NCBI RefSeq assembly: GCF_900128475.1
Contig: NZ_LT635838.1
Coordinates: 248,281 to 312,280 of the forward strand
Length of the DNA stretch: 64,000 nucleotides
DNA from: Mediterranea massiliensis
GTDB lineage: Bacteria; Bacteroidota; Bacteroidia; Bacteroidales; Bacteroidaceae
Direction: 5' to 3'
The stretch's first letter is position 1; every line of letters begins with the position of its first letter. Under the pieces are notes generated by a model. The model did no database searches. It saw nothing but the letters and a program-made list of their open reading frames with translations, and was not told the origin of the DNA. A program made the position numbers and the translations under genes. Of this stretch, positions 1 to 7,647 are shown in pieces.

Positions 1-834
1 GGCATCGTACAGAGCCGTGACCGCAGCGATCTTTTCGGCAGGGTCAAACTGTCCGGCCTTCACCCACCGCTCCAACTCGGCGCGTTGGGCGTCCGAAGCC
101 TGGCGGTAGGCCTGAATCAGCAGATAGGTTTTCTTGTTGCACAAGATGTCGCCTCCAATGTTTTTGCCGAAGACTTTCACGTCGCCATACACGTCCAGCA
201 AGTCGTCCTTCAGCTGGAAAGCCACTCCCAGATTCATGCCGAAGTCGTACAGGCGGGCGGCGTCTTCTTCGGAAGCTCCGCCCAGCATAGCGCCCAGCTT
301 CAATGCGGCGGCCAGCAGCACGGAGGTCTTCAGCCGGATCATTTCCAGATACTCTTCCTCGGTCACGTCGTCGCGCGTCTCGAACTCCATGTCGAACTGC
401 TGCCCTTCGCAGATTTCCAAAGCCGTCAGGCTGAACAGATCCATGACCGGCTTCAACAAGCCGGCGGGACATCCTTCGGCCATGAACTGATAGGCCAGCA
501 CCAGCATGGCGTCGCCCGAGAGAATGGCCGTATTCTCATTCCACACCTTGTGGACGGTCGGCTTACCCCGGCGACGGTCAGCCTGGTCCATCAGGTCGTC
601 ATGCAACAACGTATAGTTGTGATAGACTTCGATGCCGGTAGCCTGGTTGAAGATGCTCTCCACATCTTCCTTATAGAGGTTATAGGCCATCATCATCAGG
701 ACGGGGCGGATGCGCTTGCCTCCCAACGAAAGCACATAGGATACAGGTTCGTACAATCCGGCCGGACGGCGGGTGAACTGAAGTTCGGCAATATGCCTGT
801 TGATCTTTTCAAGAAGTTCGGAAGACTTGAACAT
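1..834 (-). CDS. Polyprenyl (trans-isoprenyl) diphosphate synthase, 3' end cut by window
   Basis: Condenses isopentenyl diphosphate onto allylic diphosphates to make the long prenyl chain used for menaquinone or a related lipid; soluble enzyme. I translated 278 codons from the ATG at 834; the family is usually about 320-325 residues, so roughly the last 45 are outside the window. The first aspartate-rich motif DDLMD is at residues 79-83 and the second, DDLLD, at 210-214, both intact, with the GGKRIRP substrate-binding segment at 38-44. It lies downstream of tonB on the same strand but is separated from it by a hairpin, so it may have its own promoter. The exact chain length of the product cannot be read from sequence. 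Confident at family level. Confidence 0.93.
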   Translation of the reverse strand, partial: MFKSSELLEKINRHIAELQFTRRPAGLYEPVSYVLSLGGKRIRPVLMMMAYNLYKEDVESIFNQATGIEVYHNYTLLHDDLMDQADRRRGKPTVHKVWNENTAILSGDAMLVLAYQFMAEGCPAGLLKPVMDLFSLTALEICEGQQFDMEFETRDDVTEEEYLEMIRLKTSVLLAAALKLGAMLGGASEEDAARLYDFGMNLGVAFQLKDDLLDVYGDVKVFGKNIGGDILCNKKTYLLIQAYRQASDAQRAELERWVKAGQFDPAEKIAAVTALYDA

Positions 835-861
835 AACGGACGAAAAAAGGAATGTGTAGGA

Positions 862-893
862 ACGAAAAGAGGCTGCACACAGGCAACCTCTTT
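862..893 (-). terminator. Intrinsic terminator after tonB
   Basis: On the minus strand an 11-bp stem AAAGAGGTTGC / GCAGCCTCTTT (one G-U pair) is followed by T-rich sequence, 27 nt past the tonB stop codon. Confidence 0.6.
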
Positions 894-919
894 CCTTTCT
901 TTATCTATTTGACAATAAA

Positions 920-1612
920 TTACTGCAAACGGAACATTACAGGCACGGTGTATTTTACACGTACGGCCTTACCACGCTGCATACCCGGTTTCCACTTCGG
1001 CATGGAGTTGATCACGCGAAGGGCTTCCTTGTCCAGGTAGGGGTCTACACCACGGATAACCTTGGCATCTACGATACTACCGTCGGCATTGACAACGAAT
1101 TGTACAGTCACACGACCCTGCGTACCGTTCTCCTGTGCGATGGTAGGATACTTGATGTTCTTGCTCAGGTATTGCATCAGACCTGCCATACCACCGTTGG
1201 GGAATTCAGGCATCTGCTCTACAACCTCGAAGATTTCCTGCTCTACCACTTCTTCCTCTTCTACCGTAGGAGGCACGTAGGCGATTTCTACAGCCTGACC
1301 GGTTTCCTCGGACGAAGCGATTTCGGTAGATTCAACCTCCATATCATCATCCACAATTGTCAAAGACTCAACAACCGCAGGTGCTTCGGGAGGAGGCGGA
1401 GGAGTAGCTTGCTCCGGTTGTTCCGTAATAGGAATTTCGATTTCCTCTTCAAATACAAGGTCGGCTACACCCTGGCTCGTATCAATCTTCACATCACGTT
1501 TCGTCCATTCGAAGGCGATGAACATGAAAGCGAGCACAATTACATAACCGACGAGCAGCCAAGTAGATCTCTTGTTCTCCAAGTCTGCTTTAGGCGATTT
1601 TTTAACTTCCAT
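920..1612 (-). CDS. TonB family energy transducer
   Basis: Links the inner-membrane proton motive force (via ExbB/ExbD) to TonB-dependent outer-membrane receptors such as SusC. 230 residues: a short cytoplasmic N-terminus, one transmembrane helix at about residues 18-36, an acidic and proline-rich periplasmic linker with a PPPPPEAP stretch, and a C-terminal TonB domain over the last 95 residues. That domain contains YPTIAQENGTQGRVTVQF and ends VPVMFRLQ, the usual Bacteroidales form. Start ATG at 1612 follows a TATATTTG -7 box at 1648-1655. Several TonB paralogues exist in these genomes, so which receptors it serves is unknown. Confidence 0.93.
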   Translation of the reverse strand: MEVKKSPKADLENKRSTWLLVGYVIVLAFMFIAFEWTKRDVKIDTSQGVADLVFEEEIEIPITEQPEQATPPPPPEAPAVVESLTIVDDDMEVESTEIASSEETGQAVEIAYVPPTVEEEEVVEQEIFEVVEQMPEFPNGGMAGLMQYLSKNIKYPTIAQENGTQGRVTVQFVVNADGSIVDAKVIRGVDPYLDKEALRVINSMPKWKPGMQRGKAVRVKYTVPVMFRLQ

Positions 1613-1647
1613 AATCTATAATAAATTTTAGTGTTTCTCATTTGGGG

Positions 1648-1655
1648 CAAATATA
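1648..1655 (-). promoter_or_regulatory. -7 box of tonB promoter (TATATTTG)
   Basis: Matches the Bacteroides TAnnTTTG element on the minus strand, 36 nt before the tonB start. No clear TTTG -33 element at the right distance. Confidence 0.5.
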
Positions 1656-1791
1656 GCACTTTTCCCACGATTGTGCGCGGGTGCGTGTCTTTTTTTACAC
1701 AATCGCCCCTGCATTTTCGTTTTTTTAATTGTTCAAAAGGCTACTTTCGCTTTTGTGCTACAAATGTAACGAGATATTTTAAAAATAGCCT

Positions 1792-1799
1792 TATCTTTG
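1792..1799 (+). promoter_or_regulatory. -7 box of cmk promoter (TATCTTTG)
   Basis: Consensus TAnnTTTG on the plus strand, leaving a leader of about 90 nt before cmk. The -33 region is not recognisable. The rest of 1656-1894 holds nothing else I can identify. Confidence 0.5.
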
Positions 1800-1894
1800 G
1801 CATGTTTTTTTGAACAAAAAATGAAATGTTCCGTTTCTCCAGCAGAGATGTTGCATTTCGATAAAGGAACCACCTTATTAATATATAGAAAACG

Positions 1895-2584
1895 ATGAGA
1901 AAGATAATCATTGCCATCGACGGATTCTCTTCGTGCGGCAAGAGCACTATGGCCAAAGACCTGGCACGCGAAATCGGGTACATCTACATCGACAGCGGAG
2001 CCATGTACCGGGCCGTCACCCTGTATTGCATCGAGAACGGACTGCTGCACGACGGCCGCATCGACGCGGACAAGCTCAGCCATGAGATAGACAACATCCA
2101 TATCTCCTTCCGACCCAACGCCGCTACCGGCCGGCCGGACACCTACCTGAACGGCGTGAACGTGGAAGAACGGATACGCACCATGGAAGTATCCTCCCTG
2201 GTGAGCCCCGTAGCCGCCCTCGACTTCGTGCGCGAAGCCATGGTGGAGCAGCAGCAGGAGATGGGGCAGGCCAAGGGCATCGTCATGGACGGACGCGACA
2301 TCGGCACCACCGTCTTCCCCCATGCCGAACTGAAGATATTCGTCACTGCCTCGCCCGAAATACGCGCCCAACGCCGCTACGACGAACTCAAGGCCAAGGG
2401 ACAGGCCGTGGACTTCGACGAGATTCTGGCGAACGTGAAGCAGCGCGACTACATCGACCAGCACCGCGACGTGAGCCCCCTGCGCAAGGCCGACGACGCC
2501 CTGCTGCTGGACAACAGCCACCTGACCATCGAGCAGCAGAAAGCCTGGCTGACCGAACAGTTCGAACGCGTGGCCGGCAAATGA
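1895..2584 (+). CDS. cmk: (d)CMP kinase (cytidylate kinase)
   Basis: Phosphorylates CMP and dCMP with ATP in pyrimidine nucleotide salvage; cytosolic. 229 residues, normal for the bacterial family. The P-loop GFSSCGKS is at residues 10-17, followed by the [12 protein letters not shown]-binding segment, the [18 protein letters not shown] motif in the middle, and an RRYDEL lid-region segment. The gene is followed after 84 nt by ispH in the same direction, an arrangement conserved in Bacteroidales, and the two are probably cotranscribed. A pair of overlapping dyads lies in the gap between them. A long open frame on the opposite strand here is a codon-bias shadow. Confidence 0.96.
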   Translation: MRKIIIAIDGFSSCGKSTMAKDLAREIGYIYIDSGAMYRAVTLYCIENGLLHDGRIDADKLSHEIDNIHISFRPNAATGRPDTYLNGVNVEERIRTMEVSSLVSPVAALDFVREAMVEQQQEMGQAKGIVMDGRDIGTTVFPHAELKIFVTASPEIRAQRRYDELKAKGQAVDFDEILANVKQRDYIDQHRDVSPLRKADDALLLDNSHLTIEQQKAWLTEQFERVAGK

Positions 2585-2600
2585 ACCTCCCCCCTCCCCG

Positions 2601-2645
2601 ACTGGCAAAGCATTGCTTTCCAGTCGGGAAAGCAATGTTTTCCAA
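2601..2645. repeat. Two-unit dyad repeat between cmk and ispH, period 22
   Basis: Two copies of a palindrome of the form GGNAAAGCANTGYTTTCC (2604-2621 and 2626-2643) start 22 nt apart. They can fold as two separate hairpins, or alternatively as CCGACTGG/CCAGTCGG and CATTGCTTTCC/GGAAAGCAATG, which exclude each other. The architecture is the same as the longer arrays near 16.2, 29.2, 35.0, 42.6 and 49.7 kb, but the motif is different. Confidence 0.65.
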
Positions 2646-2668
2646 CCCATAAAACACCGTTTTATCAC

Positions 2669-3547
2669 ATGGCTAAAGTAGAAATAGACGAAGGATCGGG
2701 CTTCTGCTTCGGAGTGGTCAACGCCATCAGCAAAGCCGAAGAGGAACTGGCCAAAGGCGGCACACTGTACTGCCTGGGCGACATTGTGCACAACAGCCGC
2801 GAAGTGGAGCGTCTGAAGGCCATGGGGCTCGTCACCATCAACCACGACGAGTTCAACCGCCTGCACGACGCCAAGGTACTGCTGCGCGCCCACGGCGAAC
2901 CGCCCGAGACCTACGAGACAGCCCGCCGCAACCACATCGAAATCATCGACGCCACCTGCCCTGTCGTCCTCCGCCTGCAGAAGCGAATCAAGCAGGAATA
3001 CACCCGGCAGGACGACGAAGACACACAGATTGTCATCTACGGCAAAAACGGACACGCCGAAGTGCTGGGCCTCGTCGGCCAGACCGAAGGCAAAGCCATC
3101 GTCATCGAGAAGCTGGACGAAGCCCGCTCGCTCGACCTGACCCGTAGCATCCGCCTCTACTCGCAGACCACCAAGTCGCTGGACGAATTCCGCCGCATCG
3201 TGGAGTACATCCAGGAGCACATCTCGCCCCAGGCCACCTTCGAATACTACGACACCATCTGCCGGCAGGTGGCCAACCGCATCCCCAACATCCGCAAGTT
3301 TGCCGCCTCGCACGATCTGATATTCTTCGTCAGCGGCAAGAAGAGCTCCAACGGCAAGATGCTGTTCAGTGAATGTCAGAAGGTGAACCCCAACTCGCAC
3401 CTGATAGACAGCCCCGAGGAAATAGACAGCTCGCTGCTGGCCAAAGCCTCCTCCATCGGCATCTGCGGTGCCACCTCCACCCCCAAGTGGCTGATGGAAC
3501 AAATTTCGTCGGCCATCCAAGAGAAGCTCCAAAGTCCAGCAAATTAA
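2669..3547 (+). CDS. ispH: 4-hydroxy-3-methylbut-2-enyl diphosphate reductase
   Basis: Last step of the non-mevalonate isoprenoid pathway: reduces HMBPP to IPP and DMAPP using a [4Fe-4S] cluster. 292 residues. The three cluster cysteines are visible at C13 (GFCFGV), C97 (DATCPVV) and C198 (DTICRQ). Substrate-binding histidines are at H41 (IVHN), H75 (RAHGEPP) and H129 (NGHAEV), and the GATSTP segment lies near residue 267. It supplies the polyprenyl synthetase encoded 2 kb away. Follows cmk in the same direction after 84 nt. Confidence 0.96.
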   Translation: MAKVEIDEGSGFCFGVVNAISKAEEELAKGGTLYCLGDIVHNSREVERLKAMGLVTINHDEFNRLHDAKVLLRAHGEPPETYETARRNHIEIIDATCPVVLRLQKRIKQEYTRQDDEDTQIVIYGKNGHAEVLGLVGQTEGKAIVIEKLDEARSLDLTRSIRLYSQTTKSLDEFRRIVEYIQEHISPQATFEYYDTICRQVANRIPNIRKFAASHDLIFFVSGKKSSNGKMLFSECQKVNPNSHLIDSPEEIDSSLLAKASSIGICGATSTPKWLMEQISSAIQEKLQSPAN

Positions 3548-3580
3548 CGAAAATTATTATAGTCGCCCTCAGCTTTTTCG

Positions 3581-3588
3581 TATCTTTG
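3581..3588 (+). promoter_or_regulatory. -7 box of pfkA promoter (TATCTTTG)
   Basis: TAnnTTTG element 31 nt before the pfkA start codon; the -33 element is not clear. Confidence 0.5.
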
Positions 3589-3619
3589 CGGGCAAATTAC
3601 TAACTAAAAGAAGATTGTC

Positions 3620-4600
3620 ATGGGAACAATTAAGTGCATCGGTATTCTGACCTCCGGAGGAGACGCTCCGGGAATGAACGCTGCCATCCGTGCGGTGACA
3701 CGTGCAGCCATTTACAACGGCCTTCAAGTAAAAGGTATCTACAGAGGATACAAAGGCCTGGTAACCGGTGAAATCAAAGAGTTCAAAAGCCAGAACGTAA
3801 GCAACATCATTCAAATGGGAGGTACCATCCTGAAGACAGCACGCTGCAAGGAATTCATGACTCCCGAAGGCCGCCAGCTGGCCTACGACAACATGAAGAA
3901 GGAAGGTATCGACGCCCTGGTCATCATTGGCGGCGACGGTTCGCTGACGGGTGCCCGCATCTTTGCGCAGGAGTTCGACGTGCCCTGCATCGGCCTGCCC
4001 GGCACCATCGACAACGACCTTTTCGGCACCGACACAACCATCGGATATGACACGGCCCTGAACACCATTCTCGACGCCGTCGACAAAATCCGCGATACGG
4101 CTACGTCGCACGAACGCCTCTTCTTTGTCGAGGTTATGGGACGTGACGCCGGCTTCCTGGCCCTGAACGGTGCCATCGCATCGGGTGCCGAAGCAGCCAT
4201 CATCCCCGAATTCAGTACGGAAGTAGACCAGCTGGAAGAATTCATCAAGAACGGCTTCCGCAAGTCGAAGAACAGTAGTATCGTCATCGTAGCCGAAAGC
4301 GAACTGACGGGCGGTGCCATGCACTATGCCGAACGTGTGAAGAATGAATATCCGCAATACGACGTACGCGTCACCATCCTCGGCCACCTACAACGCGGCG
4401 GAAGCCCCACGGCCCACGACCGTATCCTGGCCAGCCGACTGGGTGCCGCTGCCATCGACGCCATCATGGAAGGACAACGCAACGTCATGATCGGCATCGA
4501 GCACGATGAAGTGGTTTACGTTCCCTTCACCAAGGCCATCAAGAACGACAAACCCATCAAGAAAGAACTGGTCAACGTATTGCGCGAACTGTCCATCTAA
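3620..4600 (+). CDS. pfkA: ATP-dependent 6-phosphofructokinase
   Basis: Phosphorylates fructose 6-phosphate to fructose 1,6-bisphosphate, the committed step of glycolysis; cytosolic. 326 residues, close to the 320 of classical bacterial PFK. Visible motifs are the nucleotide-binding [15 protein letters not shown] near the N-terminus, GGDGSLTGA (the glycine-serine form fits ATP rather than pyrophosphate as donor), the catalytic [16 protein letters not shown] and the HLQRGGSPT substrate-binding loop. It has its own -7 box and a strong downstream hairpin, so it is probably a single-gene unit. Confidence 0.96.
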   Translation: MGTIKCIGILTSGGDAPGMNAAIRAVTRAAIYNGLQVKGIYRGYKGLVTGEIKEFKSQNVSNIIQMGGTILKTARCKEFMTPEGRQLAYDNMKKEGIDALVIIGGDGSLTGARIFAQEFDVPCIGLPGTIDNDLFGTDTTIGYDTALNTILDAVDKIRDTATSHERLFFVEVMGRDAGFLALNGAIASGAEAAIIPEFSTEVDQLEEFIKNGFRKSKNSSIVIVAESELTGGAMHYAERVKNEYPQYDVRVTILGHLQRGGSPTAHDRILASRLGAAAIDAIMEGQRNVMIGIEHDEVVYVPFTKAIKNDKPIKKELVNVLRELSI

Positions 4601-4624
4601 GGGAAAAACGAAACTCAATATGCA

Positions 4625-4664
4625 GAAAGGGGGGTGCATTGCTGATGCACCCCCTTTCGTTTTT
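4625..4664 (+). terminator. Intrinsic terminator after pfkA
   Basis: Stem GAAAGGGGGGTGCAT / ATGCACCCCCTTTC with one bulged base and a five-base loop, followed by GTTTTTAT. It also lies at the end of the convergent short-chain dehydrogenase gene and could serve both. Confidence 0.8.
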
Positions 4665-4670
4665 ATAACT

Positions 4671-5522
4671 TTACAACCATTGCTTCACCCGTTCCTCGGT
4701 CAGCCTCCACAACTCATCGGCCTGCTTGTGGTGCAGGTATTTATCGGACAACCGCTTCGGATGGCAGCTGACGTTCAGCGTTCCTGTCCGCTTGCCCGCC
4801 TCCTTGTCCAGCAACAGACTGACAGCCGTAGCAGCTCCCTGCCGTGGCGTGCGGATGAAGGGACGGAACAAGATGTCTGTCAACGGGTCGAACCACATGT
4901 GCATCGTGATGATGTTGGTCGAAACGATGCCCGGATCGGCTGCATTGACCACAATCCCCCGCTCCTTCACCCGACGGGCAAGTTCTATCGTGAACAGCGT
5001 CAAGGCGAGCTTGGTATTGCTATAAATGGGAATACGCCAGAAGGCTCCTTTCTTACCTTGAAGGAAGAAATCGGGAAAATCGAGCCGCCCGATGGCATAG
5101 GTGCACGACACCATGTTCACCACACGGCTTCCCTCACCCATCAGCGGAAGCAACTTACGTGTCAGCAGATAAGGACCTACATAGTTGACGCTGACCGTGC
5201 GCTCCAGACCGTCTTCGGTGATATGCCGCCCCGTTTCCATCGTCCCGGCATTGTTCATCAGCAACGCCAAAGGGGTACCCTCCTGCAACAGACGGTCGGC
5301 AAAAGCAGCTACCGAAGCCAGCGAAGCCAGGTCAATGCCCCGCACCTCAATTTCTGCATTCCCAGTGTCCTCAGCCAGCATCCGGCGCTTGGCTTCCGCC
5401 TTTGCCGAATCGTAGCAGGCCATGATGACACGATAGCCCGCCCGGGCCACCGCACGGGTGATTTCCGTTCCCATGCCTCCGTCGGCCCCCGTAATGACTG
5501 CCAGTTTCTTTTCCATATTCAT
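4671..5522 (-). CDS. Short-chain dehydrogenase/reductase, candidate 3-beta-hydroxysteroid dehydrogenase
   Basis: NAD(P)-dependent oxidoreductase of the classical SDR fold. About 283 residues. It shows the cofactor motif TGADGGMG at about 11-18, NNAG at about 90-93, a catalytic Ser near 139 and the YSNTK (YxxxK) active site near 167-171. The ATG at 5522 shares its A with the stop codon of the upstream flavin oxidoreductase gene (TGATG), so the two are translationally coupled; a GTG one codon earlier is possible. Being third in an operon with a steroid 5-alpha-reductase homologue and an OYE enzyme, its likely substrate is a 3-oxo or 3-hydroxy steroid or bile acid. The fold and catalytic residues are seen; the substrate is inferred from neighbours. 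Confidence 0.88.
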   Translation of the reverse strand: MNMEKKLAVITGADGGMGTEITRAVARAGYRVIMACYDSAKAEAKRRMLAEDTGNAEIEVRGIDLASLASVAAFADRLLQEGTPLALLMNNAGTMETGRHITEDGLERTVSVNYVGPYLLTRKLLPLMGEGSRVVNMVSCTYAIGRLDFPDFFLQGKKGAFWRIPIYSNTKLALTLFTIELARRVKERGIVVNAADPGIVSTNIITMHMWFDPLTDILFRPFIRTPRQGAATAVSLLLDKEAGKRTGTLNVSCHPKRLSDKYLHHKQADELWRLTEERVKQWL

Positions 5523-6745
5523 CACCCCCTGCTTTCTATCCGTTCAATTTCCTTCTTCAGACAAGGTGGCAATTCCTCCTTCAGCCGCTGATGGCAGGCC
5601 ATGTCGATGGAATACATGCGGGCAATACAATAGTTGCTGTGCTTGCACGAGCAGCGGGCATTTTCTTCGGCACGCATACGGTTGACAAAGCCCGGCTCGT
5701 TGAGCAGGGCACGCCCCATCTGAACGGCTTCAAAACCATGGTCGAGCACCTCGTCAATCTTCTGCCGCGCTACCAGGCCGCCCACATAGACCAGCGGCAT
5801 GTCCAGAGCTTCGCGGAACTTCAAGGCATCCTCCAGGAAATAGGCTTCCTTGAACGGCACGGTGGGTATCATCCACTTGCCGACCATACGCACCCCGTAC
5901 TTCAGCCACCAGCAGGTCATGTAGTAGGTCATGGTGCGGATAGGCATCTCTCCACGCATCACGTACATGGGCGCCTTGCTGACAAAACCGCCGCTCAGCA
6001 CCAGCGCATGGGCACCAGACTGCTGCAGGCGGCGAGCCACCTGCAACGATTCGTCCAGCTCCATGCCGCCGCGGAAACCGTCGCGCATGTTCATCTTCAC
6101 CAAGACGGCCATGTCGCTGCCGGCCGCCTTCATCACCTCGTCCATCACCCTATCCATGAAGCGCATGCGGTTTTCCAGCGAACCGCCGAACTCGTCCCGG
6201 CGGTGGTTGGTCGAAGGCGAAAGGAACTGGCTGATGAGGTAACCATGCCCGGCATGTATCTCGACGGCATCGAAGCCCGATTCACGGGCCAGGTTCACCG
6301 CACGTCCATAGGCACGGGCCATCTCCGGCAGCTCGTCGGCACGCAGGCCGCGCACGAAGGTCGGCGAATAGAGATTGAAACCGCTGCTGGCCCCTACGGG
6401 CGTACAGCCGCAGATGCTCTTGTGCGACATGTTGCCACAATGCCCCAACTGGATGCTGGCGGCCGCCCCTTCGGCATGCACGGCATCAGTCAGCCGGCGA
6501 AGGCCGGGTACAATCTCGGGCCGCATCCACAACTGGCGGTCAAAGGAAAGGCCGCTGCGGGTGACGGCCGCATAGGCCACCGTCGTCATACCCACACCGC
6601 CTGCGGCCACGGAGCGGTGATAGTCGAGCAGCTGTTCCGAAGGCTTGTTGCCCGGACACATGCTCTCGAAGGCCGCCGAACGGATAGTACGGTTGCGCAG
6701 CGTCAGCGGTCCTATGGTTACTGGAGTAAACAGTTTCGAATTCAT
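5522..6745 (-). CDS. NADH:flavin oxidoreductase, Old Yellow Enzyme family, candidate steroid/bile acid ene-reductase
   Basis: FMN-dependent ene-reductase that would saturate an activated C=C bond. 407 residues forming one OYE barrel: FTPVTIGPLTLRNR at the start, HAGHGYLISQFLSPSTNHR and GGSLENR in the middle, and the phosphate-binding YVGGL and MGRALL segments later. It lacks the NAD/FAD-binding C-terminal half of BaiCD and 2,4-dienoyl-CoA reductase. After the barrel a cysteine cluster (C-x-C-x5-C-x10-C) resembles the iron-sulfur site of those larger enzymes. It sits between the 5-alpha-reductase homologue (22-nt gap) and the SDR gene (1-nt overlap). A 5-beta-reductase role is inferred from this context; other enone substrates are possible. 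Confidence 0.88.
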   Translation of the reverse strand: MNSKLFTPVTIGPLTLRNRTIRSAAFESMCPGNKPSEQLLDYHRSVAAGGVGMTTVAYAAVTRSGLSFDRQLWMRPEIVPGLRRLTDAVHAEGAAASIQLGHCGNMSHKSICGCTPVGASSGFNLYSPTFVRGLRADELPEMARAYGRAVNLARESGFDAVEIHAGHGYLISQFLSPSTNHRRDEFGGSLENRMRFMDRVMDEVMKAAGSDMAVLVKMNMRDGFRGGMELDESLQVARRLQQSGAHALVLSGGFVSKAPMYVMRGEMPIRTMTYYMTCWWLKYGVRMVGKWMIPTVPFKEAYFLEDALKFREALDMPLVYVGGLVARQKIDEVLDHGFEAVQMGRALLNEPGFVNRMRAEENARCSCKHSNYCIARMYSIDMACHQRLKEELPPCLKKEIERIESRG

Positions 6746-6767
6746 TTATCTCAATTTATTAAAACGC

Positions 6768-7538
6768 TCAATAGATAAAGGGGATGATTCTCTTTCTGCG
6801 GCCCACCGCCTCGTCGCCAAACTCCTGCCGGTAGCGTTTGTGGATGGCATCGGCACGAGGCACCAGATTGGCCGCCGTCCACCAGACAAAGACCCATGCG
6901 GCAGGCGAAGCGGTCAGTACGGCAAATCCCGTCCATTCCACCAGCTCGCCGAAGTAATTGCCCGAGGTGACATAACGGTACATGCCACGTGCCGGCAGAT
7001 AGTGTTTCGTGTCGCCCGGCTTGCGCAGATGGCGGATCACATGGTCGGAATGCAGGTTGATGCCCATCCCTACGAAGAACAGCAGGATGCCCAAGACCGA
7101 CTGCGGGCGAAGCAGGAAACTCCATCCCCCGTCATACAGTCCCTCGGGCGGATACACGAACAGGCCGGTAGCAATCAGCCAGGCATTCAGCACATTGAAC
7201 ACAATGCCCATCCCCATGATGCTCACCGGCATGCGACTCTTTCCCTTCATCAGCAGGGGGAAGACGAACGAGCGCTGGAAGTAGTGCAACAGAAACAACA
7301 GGGCCATCGCCGACTGGGGAGCTACCATGCCCGCTCCGCTATGCAGCCAGCAGACCAGCATCCCGACAAAGGCCGGTGCCTCCATCAGCACCCACGCCAG
7401 CTTGTTGTTGAGCGACAGTCCCCACGACGCCGTGCGGAACATGCCATAACCCGCCTTGACAAAATAGAGCGACACAAAGACTATGACAGCCACTCCGCTC
7501 ATCGCCCACAGAAAACTATGAAATTGGTACAGAGACAT
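6768..7538 (-). CDS. Membrane steroid 5-alpha-reductase (3-oxo-5-alpha-steroid 4-dehydrogenase) homologue
   Basis: NADPH-dependent reductase of the delta-4 double bond of 3-oxosteroids, an integral membrane protein with about six to seven helices. 256 residues, the same size as animal SRD5A enzymes, and strikingly similar to them in the C-terminal half: INLHSDHVIRHLRKPGDT at 160-177, YVTSGNYFGELVEW at 189-202, and RRKRIIPFIY at the end. Residues corresponding to known catalytic and cofactor positions are present: E53, Y86, N161, D165, N194, E198, H233 and Y236. The start at 7538 is chosen because a TATCTTTG promoter box lies 23 nt upstream at 7561-7568; an open frame extends further but would precede the promoter. 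First gene of a three-gene operon with the OYE and SDR genes. Confidence 0.9.
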   Translation of the reverse strand: MSLYQFHSFLWAMSGVAVIVFVSLYFVKAGYGMFRTASWGLSLNNKLAWVLMEAPAFVGMLVCWLHSGAGMVAPQSAMALLFLLHYFQRSFVFPLLMKGKSRMPVSIMGMGIVFNVLNAWLIATGLFVYPPEGLYDGGWSFLLRPQSVLGILLFFVGMGINLHSDHVIRHLRKPGDTKHYLPARGMYRYVTSGNYFGELVEWTGFAVLTASPAAWVFVWWTAANLVPRADAIHKRYRQEFGDEAVGRRKRIIPFIY

Positions 7539-7560
7539 AAACCTTTCGTTTTTAACGAGG

Positions 7561-7568
7561 CAAAGATA
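7561..7568 (-). promoter_or_regulatory. -7 box of the steroid reductase operon (TATCTTTG)
   Basis: Consensus TAnnTTTG on the minus strand 23 nt before the 5-alpha-reductase start; -33 element weak. It fixes the start codon of that gene. It is divergent to the helicase promoter about 70 nt away. Confidence 0.6.
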
Positions 7569-7634
7569 GAGAAAAACTCTGAAAGGCCACAGCGTTTTCT
7601 GCAACAAAACACACACAAGTTCCGTCAGAATGCC

Positions 7635-7642
7635 TACCTTTG
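7635..7642 (+). promoter_or_regulatory. -7 box of helicase promoter (TACCTTTG)
   Basis: TAnnTTTG just upstream of the ATG at 7648. It overlaps the alternative upstream ATG at 7630, arguing that translation starts at 7648 on a nearly leaderless transcript. Confidence 0.55.
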
Positions 7643-7647
7643 CCCTC

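Noticed and set aside
1733..3532. A 599-codon open frame antisense to cmk and ispH
   Set aside because: It mirrors the codon bias of two well-recognised genes on the other strand, has no recognisable domain and no promoter.
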